A DNA stretch of 64,000 bases from Paludibacteraceae bacterium (GCA_017477325.1 JAFUWV010000008.1:1-64000), one strand, 5' to 3'. Shown: positions 34,925-45,762, counted from the first letter of the stretch. Numbers and translations: made by a program. The notes: generated by a model from the letters alone, not told the origin.

Positions 34925-35105
34925 TTATGGTTTCTCATGTGTCGCTGATGCATGAGAAGTAAAAGGGAAGAATGTGCAAATCATTCGCTGTCCCGCAGCC
35001 GTAAGTCTCATGAACTGAGTCTTGGAAATCTTAGATTGTCACTGTCGGTTTCAGTCCGATGGGAAGGCACAAGACAAGGGAGACGAGCCGGAAGACCTGC
35101 CGTAA
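34925..35105 (+). ncRNA. Cobalamin (vitamin B12) riboswitch
   Basis: The leader contains the conserved parts of the cobalamin riboswitch in order. These are TAAAAGGGAA (34960-34969), TGTGCAAATCATTCGCTGTC (34973-34992) leading into CCCGCAGCCGTAA, a variable arm with a tcggtttcagtccga hairpin, and the B12-box AGCCGGAAGACCTGCC (35086-35101). It lies between the promoter at 34866 and the first gene of the operon. In this class B12 binding normally lowers expression of uptake or salvage genes. The expression platform would lie in 35106-35170, where two near-identical atggtgaccgat-type words occur (ggtgaccgattagtggtgaccgat). Confidence 0.9.
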
Positions 35106-35170
35106 TGGTTATTGGTTAATGGTGACCGATTAGTGGTGACCGATGCGTCCTCGTGGATTGGGACAAGACA

Positions 35171-36280
35171 ATGAAGCATAGATTATTCAGCAACATGGCA
35201 GTAAAGTTGTGTCGGTGCTCTGTGTACAGAGTGTCGGCGTTGTGTGTATGTATGTCGTTGTGGCTAAGTCTGGCTGCCCGGTCGGCATACATAAGCAAGG
35301 TGTATGAGTACAAGCCTGCTCCGGGTCAGTTTGTTAACCTGATGCCAGCCTGCGCAGACGGAGACGCAGAGGAGAGTATGCGGCTGAAAGCTGAGGCGCT
35401 GCTCAGCTCTCCTGACAGTGGCACTATCACCCTCGGAGGTTGGGGAGGCTATGTGATATTCGGTTTTGACCATCCGGTGGTGAACATACAGGGTGAGTAT
35501 GACCTCCGCATACTTGGCAATGCTTTCTATGCCGACAAGAACGACCCCTCGAAAGGTGGCAGCAGCGAGCCGGGAGTTGTGTGGGTCAGTCGCGATGACA
35601 ACCTCAACGGCAAACCTGACGACACGTGGTATGAGTTGGCCGGCTCGGAATATGAGCGCTCTGTGCACGGCTATCAACTGACATATTTCCGCACTCCTTC
35701 CGACCACAAACGTACTCCCAAGCCCGCAGAAGACCTCGTGGACACCACATATATTCTTTGGCGCGACCAAAACGGCAAACGCGGGTATATCACACAAAAC
35801 CGCTATCATCTGCAAGACTACTACCCTAAGTGGCTCACCGACGACAGACTCGTCTTCGCCGGCACACTCTTGCCCGACAATGCAGTGCCATACGCAGAGG
35901 AAGGCAAGACCAAGTATATGATGGGCATATACGCATTCGGTTATGCCGACAATCATCCTAACGACAACGAAGGCAGCAAGCTGAATCTGGATTGGGCCGT
36001 CACACAAAGAGGAGAGCCTGCAAGGCTTGACCGCATAGACTTTGTGAAGGTGCAGACAGGAGTCAACCAGCAATGCGGCTGGATAGGTGAAACAAGCACC
36101 GAAGTGTCGGGTGCAATCGACTTGCATCCGCAGGCAACACCTTCAGATGCCGGGGAGTTTCAGGTTTCAGGTTTCAAGTCTCAAAAGAAGATACTGATTG
36201 ACGGACACTTGTATATCATGCATGGCGATGAGATATACGATATTCTCGGGAACAGAATAACTAATATATATATACAATGA
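35171..36280 (+). CDS. B12-regulated cell-surface protein
   Basis: The 369-residue protein is exported: a basic N-terminus and hydrophobic stretch (VYRVSALCVCMSLWLSLAARSAY) form the signal. The mature part contains the compact domain ITLGGWGGYVIFGFDHPVVN, EPGVVWVSRDDNLNGKPDDTWYELAGSE and LDWAVTQRGEPARLDRIDFVKVQTG. This resembles the 'cell surface protein' family found in Bacteroides operons under B12 control. The final ~30 residues (KKILIDGHLYIMHGDEIYDILG) match the short tail seen in two other exported proteins here. The stop overlaps the next gene by four bases. A direct role in B12 capture is inferred from riboswitch and partner. The linker contains a tttcaggtttcagg repeat. Confidence 0.78.
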   Translation: MKHRLFSNMAVKLCRCSVYRVSALCVCMSLWLSLAARSAYISKVYEYKPAPGQFVNLMPACADGDAEESMRLKAEALLSSPDSGTITLGGWGGYVIFGFDHPVVNIQGEYDLRILGNAFYADKNDPSKGGSSEPGVVWVSRDDNLNGKPDDTWYELAGSEYERSVHGYQLTYFRTPSDHKRTPKPAEDLVDTTYILWRDQNGKRGYITQNRYHLQDYYPKWLTDDRLVFAGTLLPDNAVPYAEEGKTKYMMGIYAFGYADNHPNDNEGSKLNLDWAVTQRGEPARLDRIDFVKVQTGVNQQCGWIGETSTEVSGAIDLHPQATPSDAGEFQVSGFKSQKKILIDGHLYIMHGDEIYDILGNRITNIYIQ

Positions 36281-39200
36281 AAAAAATCTTTACATTCATT
36301 GCTTTGTCAGCGCTCGTGCTGCAGAGCAACTTGTGGGCAGAAGACTATCTGATGCCCAAATGGGGCTATGAAGAGAAGACCATAGCCACATCGGAAACTC
36401 TTACATTTTACGACTTCAATGGCGAGTCGGATATCCCTTCATCCTCTTCCAGCAATAGTTATAGCACAGTGGTTTTCAAGCCGCAAGAGACTGGCTATGG
36501 GGTGCAAATAGTGTTTGACTATATAGAGGTTGAAGACGATGGGTCAGGTTGGGTCTCATACCTTGACGTGTTCGACGGGGTGTTTGACAAGACTCTTGTC
36601 AACGACGGCACCTACCCTGGTTCGATTAGTGGCAGCACTAAGCCATTCTCGCAACTGGCAACTCCGCTCAAGCACTATGAGAACGGCAGTTTCAGCAACG
36701 AGAGTTTCCTCTCGGCTGATGCCACAGGTGCTCTCTCTGTTTGTTTCCACTACCGTTATGCAGCAGCCTCGAAGGGTTGGAAAGCGACAGTCAGTTGCGT
36801 CAAAATGCAGGATATGCAGCTTAAGTCAGCTAATGCCGTTTATGACTTTGTAGATACCGAAGTGTGGGCAGGCAAGCAGAATGTTGCTTTGGCAGGGTTG
36901 AATATAGTAGCGGAAGGTTCGGGCAATCCAGATGCACTGCAGAAGATAAGTTTCACGATAGACGGCACTTCGGTGGTTGATGCTGCCTCTGTAGCAGTCT
37001 ATTCAGGCAGGGCAGCCGATGTATCGGCACTCACAAAACAAGATGCAGAAGTCAGCTTTGCAGACGGGGTATATACGGCAACTCTGAGTAAGACACTTGG
37101 CAGCGGTGACAACTATTTCACTTTAGGCGGCAATATTCTCTCTACAGCAGCGTTCAATCAGACAGCCAAAGTCAATATCACAGGCATTCAAACAGCAGGC
37201 GGTTTCACCAGTTTCACTACTGCCACACCTGCAGAACTAAAGGTAGCTGCCATGTATTTAATGGCAACAGATGCAACCTATACAATTTCTGATCTGACCA
37301 AATTTTATGATGATGGCGGCAAAGACGGCAAGGTGAGCAAAGGTTTTGACGGCAAAGTGGTCTTTGCACCAGCCACAGCGGGCAGCAAGATAAAACTCGA
37401 CTTCAAAACAATCAACCTTTTTTATACACAGTATGCTGCAAGTTCGACAGGTTATGTTGACTATCTGAAGGTGTTCAACGGCAACTCTACCGATGACAAG
37501 GATCTGCTCTGGCAGGCTACTCAGTCGGACTACACCAATGTGGTAATAAAGAGTACCGCCGAAAACGGTATGCTGACTGTTACTCACAAGAATAATATCT
37601 CCTATGATAGCAACCTCAAAGACGGCTGGGAGGCAGAGGTAAGCCGGTTTGTGCCGCAACCGATGGTGGTGAGTGCTGTTGAGGTGACCAAACAAACGGG
37701 TACCACATCGGCAGGCAAGCAGGATGTCGCGATGGCGCAACTGAAAATCACTACCGCGGAGACAGAGCCTGCCTTGGTTGTGAAACAACTTGCGTTCAAC
37801 ACCAATTCCACTCACCCGCAACTGCAGAATGCTAAACTCTACTATACCAAAGATGACATTTTCTCAAGCAGCACTCTTCTGGGTGAGGCAACGGTGAGTG
37901 CCGACAAGGTGACAATAGTTGCTACCAACGAGGTGAAACTGCGTGAGGGTGACAACTATCTGTGGCTCACCTACGACATTCAGACTCTTGCTCAGAACGG
38001 GCAGAAGGTGGATGCAGTGTTCGAGAACCTCAGTTTCACGAATAACACTGAGTACACATCGTTCGCTGCGGCCGACGGCAACCTGAGCATCGACAATGTG
38101 GCAGTGCAGAGTTGCGGCGAGCAGCAGATTACCATCAGTGGCGAGTGGCAATACACGCACACTGCGGCATCGGAGTACAGCACCAAATACAAGGCGGAAG
38201 ACTGTGAACAAACCATCATCTTCCGACCTGCAACAGCAGGCAATGTGATTCAGATTGACTATGCCGACTTTGATGTCTATTATGCTTCTTCTTCGTATAG
38301 CACACGTGCCAAATACACAGTATATGCAGGCGAAGGCACAACAGGTGAGAAACTGTGGGAGCTGGATGCAAACGGTAAGAAACCCGTGCAGATTCGCTCT
38401 ACAGCTGCCAATGGCGCTCTCACGGTGGTCTTCAACCCGAACACCACTTCTTCCTACTATACGGGCAACGGCTGGCATGCTACTGTGAAAGAATATACTC
38501 CGCAGCAGATGAAAGTGGATACAGTCTTGGTAGTGCAAGCATCAACCAAGATAGTGAAACTCGGTGAGCAGAAGGCGGCTATACTCAGCCTTGATATTAA
38601 GACATTGGGCACACTCACTCCGCTTGCGCTCTCTGCTGTAAGTCTTAATCTCAAAGGCTCGGAGCAGAATGTCAGCAATGTTTACCTTCTCAGAGATGAT
38701 ATTGTCTTGGCAGAAGCTACTGCTGCTGCCGGTGTGACTCTTACGCTCACCGAAGCACAACAACTGTCGGAATACAGCAATGTCTTCACCATAGCCTTCG
38801 ACCTGAAAGATGATGCAGCCGTTGACCAGACCGTAGATGCAGCTATCACTGCGCTGCAACTCGGTGAGGCTACTCTGGCAGTAGTCAGCGGTGATCCCGA
38901 TGGTTCCCGGTTGATAAAGAATGTGCTGATGCTTCAGTCCGGCAACAACGGCGTGGTAACCATAGGTGAGACAAGTCTGATGTTCTACGACGACGGAGGA
39001 GCCGACGAGCAATATACCTCAGGTTTCGAGGGGTATGTAACTTTCATGCCCGCAACCGAAGGCTATGCAGTAGAACTCGTGTTCAAGGATTTCGACATAG
39101 CCTATCTCTCGGGTGACCCATTCCGCATCTATTACAGTAATGCTTATGATGCAGAGGCTACGGCTGACAAGAAGTTCGGCATGTACAGTAAGCCGGCGGA

Positions 39201-42200
39201 GAACGAGAGTGTCATCTCGCGTGCTGCAGACGGCTCACTCACTGTTTACGTCAAGATGCCGAGTAGCCGTATGCGCGGCTTCGAGGTAGAGGTGCGTCAG
39301 CACTTGCTTACCAACCTTGCGGTAGATTCATTGGTAGTAACCTCACTCGCGCCTGCCGAGGCCACCAAGGGTAGCAGCGACCTTCGTATGCTACAGGCTG
39401 CTGTGTATGTATCCGGCGACCGCACACCTATCACCATCACCGGTTTCGAACAGACGGCTTCCGCACTCCTAACTAACCGCCATATATACTGCACAGAACA
39501 TTCCACCACTTTCTCCACCACCAACGAGCTGACCGGCAGTTATCAGATCAGTGAGAACGGTGTTTACTACTTCTGGTTTGTAGGTAGTATTGACTCCAAT
39601 GCAGAGGTAGGGGATAAAGTGACCTTGCAAATTAATAATCTTCTGTGCGGTGAAAGCAAGACTGCTCCCATGAGTGAAGTAGTTGCAGACATCAATGTGG
39701 TAAGCGGAGCACACGGCTACTACCAGATAGGTTCAAGCAATGAAGCCGACTATTTGACTCTGACAGCCGCTCTTGCCGCTATACAGAATATAGGTATGGA
39801 TGGTCCTGTGGTTCTTGCTGTCGAGAGTGGCACTTATACCGAGCAGGTGATAGTGCCTGAGATAAGCGGGGCAGGTGCAGAAAACACTCTCACCATACGC
39901 TCTCTCACGGGCAACTGCAACGATGTAGTTTATCAGTATAACAACGCACTTACAAACACTCAGGGTGTGTTCACCATCAACGGTGCAGACTATGTGATTC
40001 TGAAGAGTATGTCGTTCACCAGCACATACACCAGCAATCAGACTCCGACGGTGGTTATTGTCAACAATGCTTCTAACCATGTGACTATTGACAGTTGCCG
40101 CATCTTTGCCGAGCGCTATACCGAGTACACCTCTCGTCTGGACCTGCTCCGAGTAGATGCAGGTGAGAACCTTTATAACAACTACTTCACACTCACCAAT
40201 ACTTCTCTCGAAGGCGGATATATGGGTATGAATGTTGTTGGTCATAAAGCAGCTGCCGACCCGCTACAGCAGAATATGCTTATCAGCGGCAACAGTTTCT
40301 TCAATCAAGGCAAGCAGATGCTTTATGGTGACGCAGTAAGCAACTTGCAGATTGTAGGCAACTCATTCCGCGGAGAAGCCAAGTCGGGCAATGCCAATGC
40401 TATCGACTGGCTTCTTGTGGGCGACACTGCCACCATCATGGGCAACGATATTCTTTTTACAGGTGCCGCATCCGACAACCAGAGTATAAAAGCCATATAT
40501 CTCCGTCCAAACTCTTATCAGGATAAGGAAAAAGCAGTAATCAGAATAATCAACAACGTGGTTAATGTGCAGAATGCTTCCGAGTATGCATCCTATTGCA
40601 TCAACTTCAGCAGCAACATGCCCAAACTATTGGTTGCTAACAACACGATGGTGGTAAATTCCGAAGGCACTGCTTCCTCACCGTTCTATATTGAGGCTGC
40701 TCCTGTCGAGGGGTCGCGCTTTGTGAACAATATATTCCAGACTGTGAGCAAGGGTTATGCTGTGCGCTATCGCAACGCAGGTTCTATCAACAGCAATATA
40801 ACCTACGAACACAACATTGTCTTCACACCTGAGGGCAACACTTTCGGTGCCGTATCTGCAGTGGATTCGTTCGACAAGTGGAAGACGGCAGTAGGCATCA
40901 CCGATGCTCAAGGCAACCTCAATGAGGCAGTTGTCTTCGCTTCAAGTCATCTGCTTCTGCCCAAACAGACCAACGAGGGTCATCTGCTTACAGCAGCAGT
41001 GCTCGACTTCGTAACGACAGATATCACAGGCAAGCAGCGTTCTGCCACTCCTACCATCGGTGCCTACGAATACGACCCTGATATGTTTGTTGTGCCGCAG
41101 ATGGCAGCCGGTTATCCTACGGTGCAGAATATAAAGGACGTGAAAGCCGATATAGTGATAAAGACCAACAATCTGGGGTCTGCCAAAGTGCTGGTTCTTG
41201 CGGCAGATGCCGAAGTGCCGCAGTTGAGCGATGTTCTCGACAATGGCTCAGAAATAACACTTCGCAAAGATGCGGAGAGTGTGTTCACAGCCGAAGGCCT
41301 GACCGAAGAAACTTCATACAAAGCATATATGGTAACGCTGTCGCCTCTTGGAGAAACAGACTCAGCTGTGGTTGCAACCGATGTGTTTACCACGGCCTGG
41401 ACTCTGCGCCCTGTAGTGCTCAAACCGCTTGCTTCACAGTCCGTCAGCGAGAATGCATCAGTGAGCCTTGTTGCCGAACTTGAGCAAGAATACGAACAGG
41501 CAAAACCATATTCGTTCTTGTGGTATAGCGTGTTTGGCGATACACTCGCAGCAGTGGATACACTCTCTTTCTCAGCCGAGAGGACCACTGAATGTGTAGT
41601 GGTGGTAACCGACAGATTCGGGCAGTCTGCCACTGTCTCCACTACGGTATATGTCAACAAAGAAGCTCAGATGGCAGGCTTTGAGGAATACGAACTGTCG
41701 GACAATCAGAACAGATATGTGGAGAATGCCTGGGCAGACAACACTCCGGCGTGGCTCTATAGTGGCACTTATGCCTTTGCCAACACTCCTAACAAGAACT
41801 ATAAGGCGTTCAACGGCTATGCCGTCTGCTCCGACACCTCGTCTCTGTTTACAGGCAACTATATGATTGACCAATTCCGCTCGGCAGCCTCTGGTGCATA
41901 CGAGGGGGACAACTTTGCTATAGCATATTACTCAGCACCTTCTACCTGGGGTTTTGCAGGCTACAAAGACACTATCCGTCTGACCAACACACAGGAGGCG
42001 CAAACGATAAGCGGCTTCTACGTAACCAACACTGCTTACACGCTTGGCAACATACTCAACGGCGACTATGCCAATCCGCGCTTCGGGGTGAAAGACTCGA
42101 CGCTTGCTGCGCAGAAAGACTATCTGAAACTGACTGTCTATGGTTACAACGGCAGCACGCGTGTAGGCACAATAGATTTCTATCTTGCCGACTATGGCGA

Positions 42201-42873
42201 CGATGACGCCGACGAACATTATGCTCTCGACACATGGCAGTGGCTCGACCTGCGAGGACTCGGAGCAGTGACAGAGTTGCAGTTCGAGATGTTCACCACC
42301 AAGTCCGACGACTGGGGCTTCACCACGCCTACCTACTTCGCTCTCGACAACTTCGGTGGCAAACCTGAGGTAGATACACTTGAGGCAATAACGTTTACAG
42401 GCGACATGGTAAACATTAATCTTGATAACTACTTTACTCATGAAGAAAAGGGTAATGTAAGTTATACTGCGTTAGAAGAAAGTCTTACTGATGCAACTTA
42501 TGTCATCTCCGGCAACCTGCTGCAAGTGAAAGCCACAGAGACAGGTGCCAAGGCAGTTCTCACTCTTTGCCAAACACAGCGCGGCAAGCAGCAGTTCAAG
42601 CAGCTGACCGTGGAGCAGGCGACAGGTACAGGTGTTGAGATCGAATGCGGGAGTGTGGCGGTATATCCTACTCTCGTTAGTGACTACGTGAATGTAAGCA
42701 CTGCAGAAGAGAGCTGCCGCATCGAAGTGTTCTCAGCCGATGGCAGACTTGTAACCATGCAGAATGGTTCTCAAACTTGTCGTCTCTCAGCCGCAGGCTG
42801 GCAGCAAGGGCAGTATCTCTTGCGGGTCACTACAGAGAAGAGCGTCTCTGTTAAGCAGATAATCAAGCAGTAA
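36277..42873 (+). CDS. Giant T9SS surface protein with CUB-like, beta-helix and DUF4465 domains
   Basis: A signal peptide (1-21) precedes four repeats of a CUB-like domain (about 30-175, 332-460, 614-745, 897-1010; each with a T/SxFYDDGGxDxxYxxGFxG type start or close variant), each followed by a beta-sandwich linker domain. A right-handed beta-helix spans about 1145-1603 (NNASNHVTIDSCRIF, VVNVQNASEYASYCINF). Ig/FN3-like segments follow. A DUF4465 domain covers about 1797-2030 (GFEEYELSDN, TISGFYVTNTAYTL, IDFYLADYGDD, YFALDNFGG), and a T9SS type A tail ends the protein (VAVYPTLVSDYVNV to the last residue). To my knowledge DUF4465 is the domain of BtuH-type B12-binding surface proteins. Co-expression under a B12 riboswitch supports a role in B12 capture, but this is inference. 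Confidence 0.85.
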   Translation: MKKIFTFIALSALVLQSNLWAEDYLMPKWGYEEKTIATSETLTFYDFNGESDIPSSSSSNSYSTVVFKPQETGYGVQIVFDYIEVEDDGSGWVSYLDVFDGVFDKTLVNDGTYPGSISGSTKPFSQLATPLKHYENGSFSNESFLSADATGALSVCFHYRYAAASKGWKATVSCVKMQDMQLKSANAVYDFVDTEVWAGKQNVALAGLNIVAEGSGNPDALQKISFTIDGTSVVDAASVAVYSGRAADVSALTKQDAEVSFADGVYTATLSKTLGSGDNYFTLGGNILSTAAFNQTAKVNITGIQTAGGFTSFTTATPAELKVAAMYLMATDATYTISDLTKFYDDGGKDGKVSKGFDGKVVFAPATAGSKIKLDFKTINLFYTQYAASSTGYVDYLKVFNGNSTDDKDLLWQATQSDYTNVVIKSTAENGMLTVTHKNNISYDSNLKDGWEAEVSRFVPQPMVVSAVEVTKQTGTTSAGKQDVAMAQLKITTAETEPALVVKQLAFNTNSTHPQLQNAKLYYTKDDIFSSSTLLGEATVSADKVTIVATNEVKLREGDNYLWLTYDIQTLAQNGQKVDAVFENLSFTNNTEYTSFAAADGNLSIDNVAVQSCGEQQITISGEWQYTHTAASEYSTKYKAEDCEQTIIFRPATAGNVIQIDYADFDVYYASSSYSTRAKYTVYAGEGTTGEKLWELDANGKKPVQIRSTAANGALTVVFNPNTTSSYYTGNGWHATVKEYTPQQMKVDTVLVVQASTKIVKLGEQKAAILSLDIKTLGTLTPLALSAVSLNLKGSEQNVSNVYLLRDDIVLAEATAAAGVTLTLTEAQQLSEYSNVFTIAFDLKDDAAVDQTVDAAITALQLGEATLAVVSGDPDGSRLIKNVLMLQSGNNGVVTIGETSLMFYDDGGADEQYTSGFEGYVTFMPATEGYAVELVFKDFDIAYLSGDPFRIYYSNAYDAEATADKKFGMYSKPAENESVISRAADGSLTVYVKMPSSRMRGFEVEVRQHLLTNLAVDSLVVTSLAPAEATKGSSDLRMLQAAVYVSGDRTPITITGFEQTASALLTNRHIYCTEHSTTFSTTNELTGSYQISENGVYYFWFVGSIDSNAEVGDKVTLQINNLLCGESKTAPMSEVVADINVVSGAHGYYQIGSSNEADYLTLTAALAAIQNIGMDGPVVLAVESGTYTEQVIVPEISGAGAENTLTIRSLTGNCNDVVYQYNNALTNTQGVFTINGADYVILKSMSFTSTYTSNQTPTVVIVNNASNHVTIDSCRIFAERYTEYTSRLDLLRVDAGENLYNNYFTLTNTSLEGGYMGMNVVGHKAAADPLQQNMLISGNSFFNQGKQMLYGDAVSNLQIVGNSFRGEAKSGNANAIDWLLVGDTATIMGNDILFTGAASDNQSIKAIYLRPNSYQDKEKAVIRIINNVVNVQNASEYASYCINFSSNMPKLLVANNTMVVNSEGTASSPFYIEAAPVEGSRFVNNIFQTVSKGYAVRYRNAGSINSNITYEHNIVFTPEGNTFGAVSAVDSFDKWKTAVGITDAQGNLNEAVVFASSHLLLPKQTNEGHLLTAAVLDFVTTDITGKQRSATPTIGAYEYDPDMFVVPQMAAGYPTVQNIKDVKADIVIKTNNLGSAKVLVLAADAEVPQLSDVLDNGSEITLRKDAESVFTAEGLTEETSYKAYMVTLSPLGETDSAVVATDVFTTAWTLRPVVLKPLASQSVSENASVSLVAELEQEYEQAKPYSFLWYSVFGDTLAAVDTLSFSAERTTECVVVVTDRFGQSATVSTTVYVNKEAQMAGFEEYELSDNQNRYVENAWADNTPAWLYSGTYAFANTPNKNYKAFNGYAVCSDTSSLFTGNYMIDQFRSAASGAYEGDNFAIAYYSAPSTWGFAGYKDTIRLTNTQEAQTISGFYVTNTAYTLGNILNGDYANPRFGVKDSTLAAQKDYLKLTVYGYNGSTRVGTIDFYLADYGDDDADEHYALDTWQWLDLRGLGAVTELQFEMFTTKSDDWGFTTPTYFALDNFGGKPEVDTLEAITFTGDMVNINLDNYFTHEEKGNVSYTALEESLTDATYVISGNLLQVKATETGAKAVLTLCQTQRGKQQFKQLTVEQATGTGVEIECGSVAVYPTLVSDYVNVSTAEESCRIEVFSADGRLVTMQNGSQTCRLSAAGWQQGQYLLRVTTEKSVSVKQIIKQ

Positions 42874-42966
42874 GCAAGATTAACTCCAAGACATATCATA
42901 CCGTAAATTAAATACTATATTAATAACGCACATGTTTTCTGCCAATATAAGTTGTGCGTTAGAAGA

Positions 42967-42992
42967 AAGAGGCTGTCGCGAGACAGCCTCTT
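42967..42992 (+). terminator. Terminator after the B12 operon
   Basis: An 11-bp perfect stem (aagaggctgtc / gacagcctctt) with loop gcga is followed by cttgg. It lies 93 bases after the stop of the giant gene. Confidence 0.8.
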
Positions 42993-43029
42993 CTTGGATG
43001 ATAAGAAAAGGCATTGTGTTATCTTTCAT

Positions 43030-43060
43030 TTTGATAGTCCGTTTTTTTTTACTACCTTTG
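43030..43060 (+). promoter_or_regulatory. Promoter for glucan phosphorylase
   Basis: TTTG at 43030-43033 and TACCTTTG at 43053-43060 are exactly 19 bases apart, 50 bases before the start codon. Confidence 0.88.
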
Positions 43061-43110
43061 CAGCCGCTTTTGAGAAACTGAATTGAATAATACAACAATA
43101 CAATAAATAT

Positions 43111-45675
43111 ATGAAAATCAAGGTAAGTAATGTTAACCAGGCAGTGTGGAAAGAGATAAATGTACACCAGAATCTGCCTGAGAATCTTAAGAAACTGGAA
43201 GAAATCGCATACAATCTGTGGTGGGTGTGGAACTCGGATGCCAAGAATATCTTCCGCTATATCGACAACGAAGCTTGGCACAAAGCACAGAGCAACCCCA
43301 TCGTACTCTTGAATATTATCAGTTACGACAAACTTGTTGAACTCGGTAAGGATGAGCAGTTTATGAAACAACTGAACAGCACCTATGCCGAATTTCGTGC
43401 ATATATGGACGAGCCTAAAGACAAGTCCAAACCAAGCATCGCATACTTCTCTATGGAGTATGGTCTGAGCCACATCCTGAAGATATACAGCGGCGGCCTC
43501 GGAATACTTGCAGGTGACTACCTGAAAGAAGCATCTGACTGCAATGTGGACATGACCGCCGTAGGTTTTCTGTATCGCTACGGCTATTTCACTCAGACTC
43601 TGTCGCCTGAAGGCCAGCAGATAGCCAACTACGAGGCGCAGAACTTCTCTAACCTGCCTCTCACGCAGGTGAAGAACGAAGACGGCACTCCGATGGTCAT
43701 TGACGTGCCTTACCCGGGCAGAGAAGTGCATGCTTATCTGTGGAAAGTGGCAGTAGGACGAATCAACCTCTACTTGCTTGATACCGACAACGACCTGAAC
43801 TCCGAGTGGGACCGCTCAATCACTCACCAACTCTATGGCGGTGACTGGGAGAACCGTATCAAGCAGGAGATTATGCTTGGTATAGGCGGTATGCTGGCTC
43901 TGAATAAACTCGGTATAAAGAAAGATGTATATCACTGCAACGAGGGTCATGCCGCCTTCATCAATATCCAGCGGCTGGTTGACCTTGTTCAGGGAGAACA
44001 CCTGAGTTTCAACGAGGCTCTTGAGGTGGTTCGCTCTTCCTCGCTCTACACTTGCCATACTCCTGTGCCTGCAGGTCACGATGCTTTCGAGGAAGGACTC
44101 TTCTATAAGTATATGAACGAGTATCCTCAGAAACTTGGTCTGGAATGGGGCGATTTCATAGATATGGGGCGTGAGCACCCCGGCACTCAGGAGAAGTTCT
44201 CCATGTCGGTGTTCGCATGCAACTGCTCGCAAGAGGTGAATGGTGTAAGTTGGCTTCACGGTGAGGTGTCAAAGAAGATGTTCTCTCCCATCTGGCCGGG
44301 CTATTTCCCTGAAGAACTGCATGTAAGTTATGTGACCAATGGCGTACACATGCCTACATGGGCTGCCTCTGAGTGGAAAAAAGTTTATTTCGAGACCTTC
44401 CCCAAGGAGTGGTACAAAGACCAGTCTAATCTTAAGATGTGGGCTCCGTTCAACGACCTCTCGGAAGAAAAGATCTGGGAGACACGTATGGCTCTAAAGC
44501 GCAAACTGATAGATTATATTAGGGAGCAATTCCGCGAGACATGGATGAAGTCGCAAGGTGACCCTGCTCGTATCGTCCGCGCCGTCAACGAGATGAGTCC
44601 TGAGACGCTGATTATCGGTTTCGGTCGCCGCTTTGCAACATACAAACGTGCACACTTGCTGTTCACCGACCTTGAGCGCTTGGACAAGCTGGTTAACAAC
44701 CCCGACCGTCCTGTTCAGTTCCTCTTCACCGGCAAGGCTCACCCTGCCGATGGTGGCGGACAGGCTCTCATCAAACGTATCATTGAGATTAGCCGTATGC
44801 CGCAGTTCCTCGGTAAGATTATCTTCCTTGAGAACTACGATATGCGTCTTGCCAAACGCCTGATTTCAGGTGTCGACATCTGGCTCAATACCCCTACCCG
44901 TCCTCTTGAGGCTTCCGGTACTTCGGGTGAGAAAGCTCAGATGAACGGCGTGCTCAATTTCTCTGTGCTTGACGGATGGTGGCTTGAAGGTTATGTTCCT
45001 GGTGCAGGCTGGGCTCTGACGGAGAAGCGTACCTACGAGAACCAGGCTCACCAGGACCAACTGGATGCTGCTACCATCTACATGCTGCTGGAGAAGGAGA
45101 TAATACCGATGTACTATGCACGCAATTCAAAAGGCTATTCGCCTGATTGGATTCAGACCATAAAGAACTCTGTGACCAAAATCACTCCGCGCTTCACCAC
45201 AAAGCGCATGATGGACGACTATTTCCGGAAGTTCTACAACAAGCAGGCTAAGCGTCATGAGTATCTTGTGGCAGACAACTACAAGAAAGCCCGTGAGATA
45301 GCTGCATGGAAAGAGAACGTGGCTAAGCACTGGGACGAGATAGAAGTGCTGTCGGTAGAGATGCCCGACGCAATGCTTCAGAACCCGAATGTGGGTGACA
45401 AATACAAATTGGCTGTCGAGATTGACACCAAGGGTTTGAACGACAACGGTATCGGAGTGGAGCTTGTGGCAGTGCGCACTTCCACTCACAACAACGACAA
45501 GTTGTATGAGGTTGAGGAGCTTAAACTGGTGAAGGCCGAGGGTAGCCGTATGCGCTTTGAGACAGAGTATCTGCTCGACTATGCCGGCGGTCTGAAGTTC
45601 GGTTTCCGCATGTTCCCCAAGAACGTGGATCTGCCTCACCGCATGGACTTCTGCTATGTTCGCTGGATAGGGTAA
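43111..45675 (+). CDS. glgP: Alpha-glucan (glycogen) phosphorylase, GT35
   Basis: This 854-residue enzyme releases glucose-1-phosphate from glycogen or maltodextrin. It belongs to the compact GlgP branch seen in Bacteroidetes and thermophiles: [35 protein letters not shown] near residues 110-145 (shown here only for its start), [10 protein letters not shown], and the pyridoxal-phosphate site [13 protein letters not shown] with Lys608. The C-terminal ~150 residues form an extra beta domain ([29 protein letters not shown]) common in this branch. It lies convergent to glycogen synthase, so degradation and synthesis genes share one terminator. Confidence 0.95.
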   Translation: MKIKVSNVNQAVWKEINVHQNLPENLKKLEEIAYNLWWVWNSDAKNIFRYIDNEAWHKAQSNPIVLLNIISYDKLVELGKDEQFMKQLNSTYAEFRAYMDEPKDKSKPSIAYFSMEYGLSHILKIYSGGLGILAGDYLKEASDCNVDMTAVGFLYRYGYFTQTLSPEGQQIANYEAQNFSNLPLTQVKNEDGTPMVIDVPYPGREVHAYLWKVAVGRINLYLLDTDNDLNSEWDRSITHQLYGGDWENRIKQEIMLGIGGMLALNKLGIKKDVYHCNEGHAAFINIQRLVDLVQGEHLSFNEALEVVRSSSLYTCHTPVPAGHDAFEEGLFYKYMNEYPQKLGLEWGDFIDMGREHPGTQEKFSMSVFACNCSQEVNGVSWLHGEVSKKMFSPIWPGYFPEELHVSYVTNGVHMPTWAASEWKKVYFETFPKEWYKDQSNLKMWAPFNDLSEEKIWETRMALKRKLIDYIREQFRETWMKSQGDPARIVRAVNEMSPETLIIGFGRRFATYKRAHLLFTDLERLDKLVNNPDRPVQFLFTGKAHPADGGGQALIKRIIEISRMPQFLGKIIFLENYDMRLAKRLISGVDIWLNTPTRPLEASGTSGEKAQMNGVLNFSVLDGWWLEGYVPGAGWALTEKRTYENQAHQDQLDAATIYMLLEKEIIPMYYARNSKGYSPDWIQTIKNSVTKITPRFTTKRMMDDYFRKFYNKQAKRHEYLVADNYKKAREIAAWKENVAKHWDEIEVLSVEMPDAMLQNPNVGDKYKLAVEIDTKGLNDNGIGVELVAVRTSTHNNDKLYEVEELKLVKAEGSRMRFETEYLLDYAGGLKFGFRMFPKNVDLPHRMDFCYVRWIG

Positions 45676-45693
45676 GAAGAGTGACTCCTGTAT

Positions 45694-45731
45694 AATTAAG
45701 GCGATGAACTTGCGGGTTCATTGCCTTAATT
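45694..45731. terminator. Bidirectional terminator between glgP and glycogen synthase
   Basis: A 16-bp stem with one G-T pair (aattaaggcgatgaac / gttcattgccttaatt) and a 6-base loop is AT-rich at its base on both sides. Confidence 0.92.
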
Positions 45732-45762
45732 TGTTTATATGTTTGTATGTAGGTGGGTAGTT

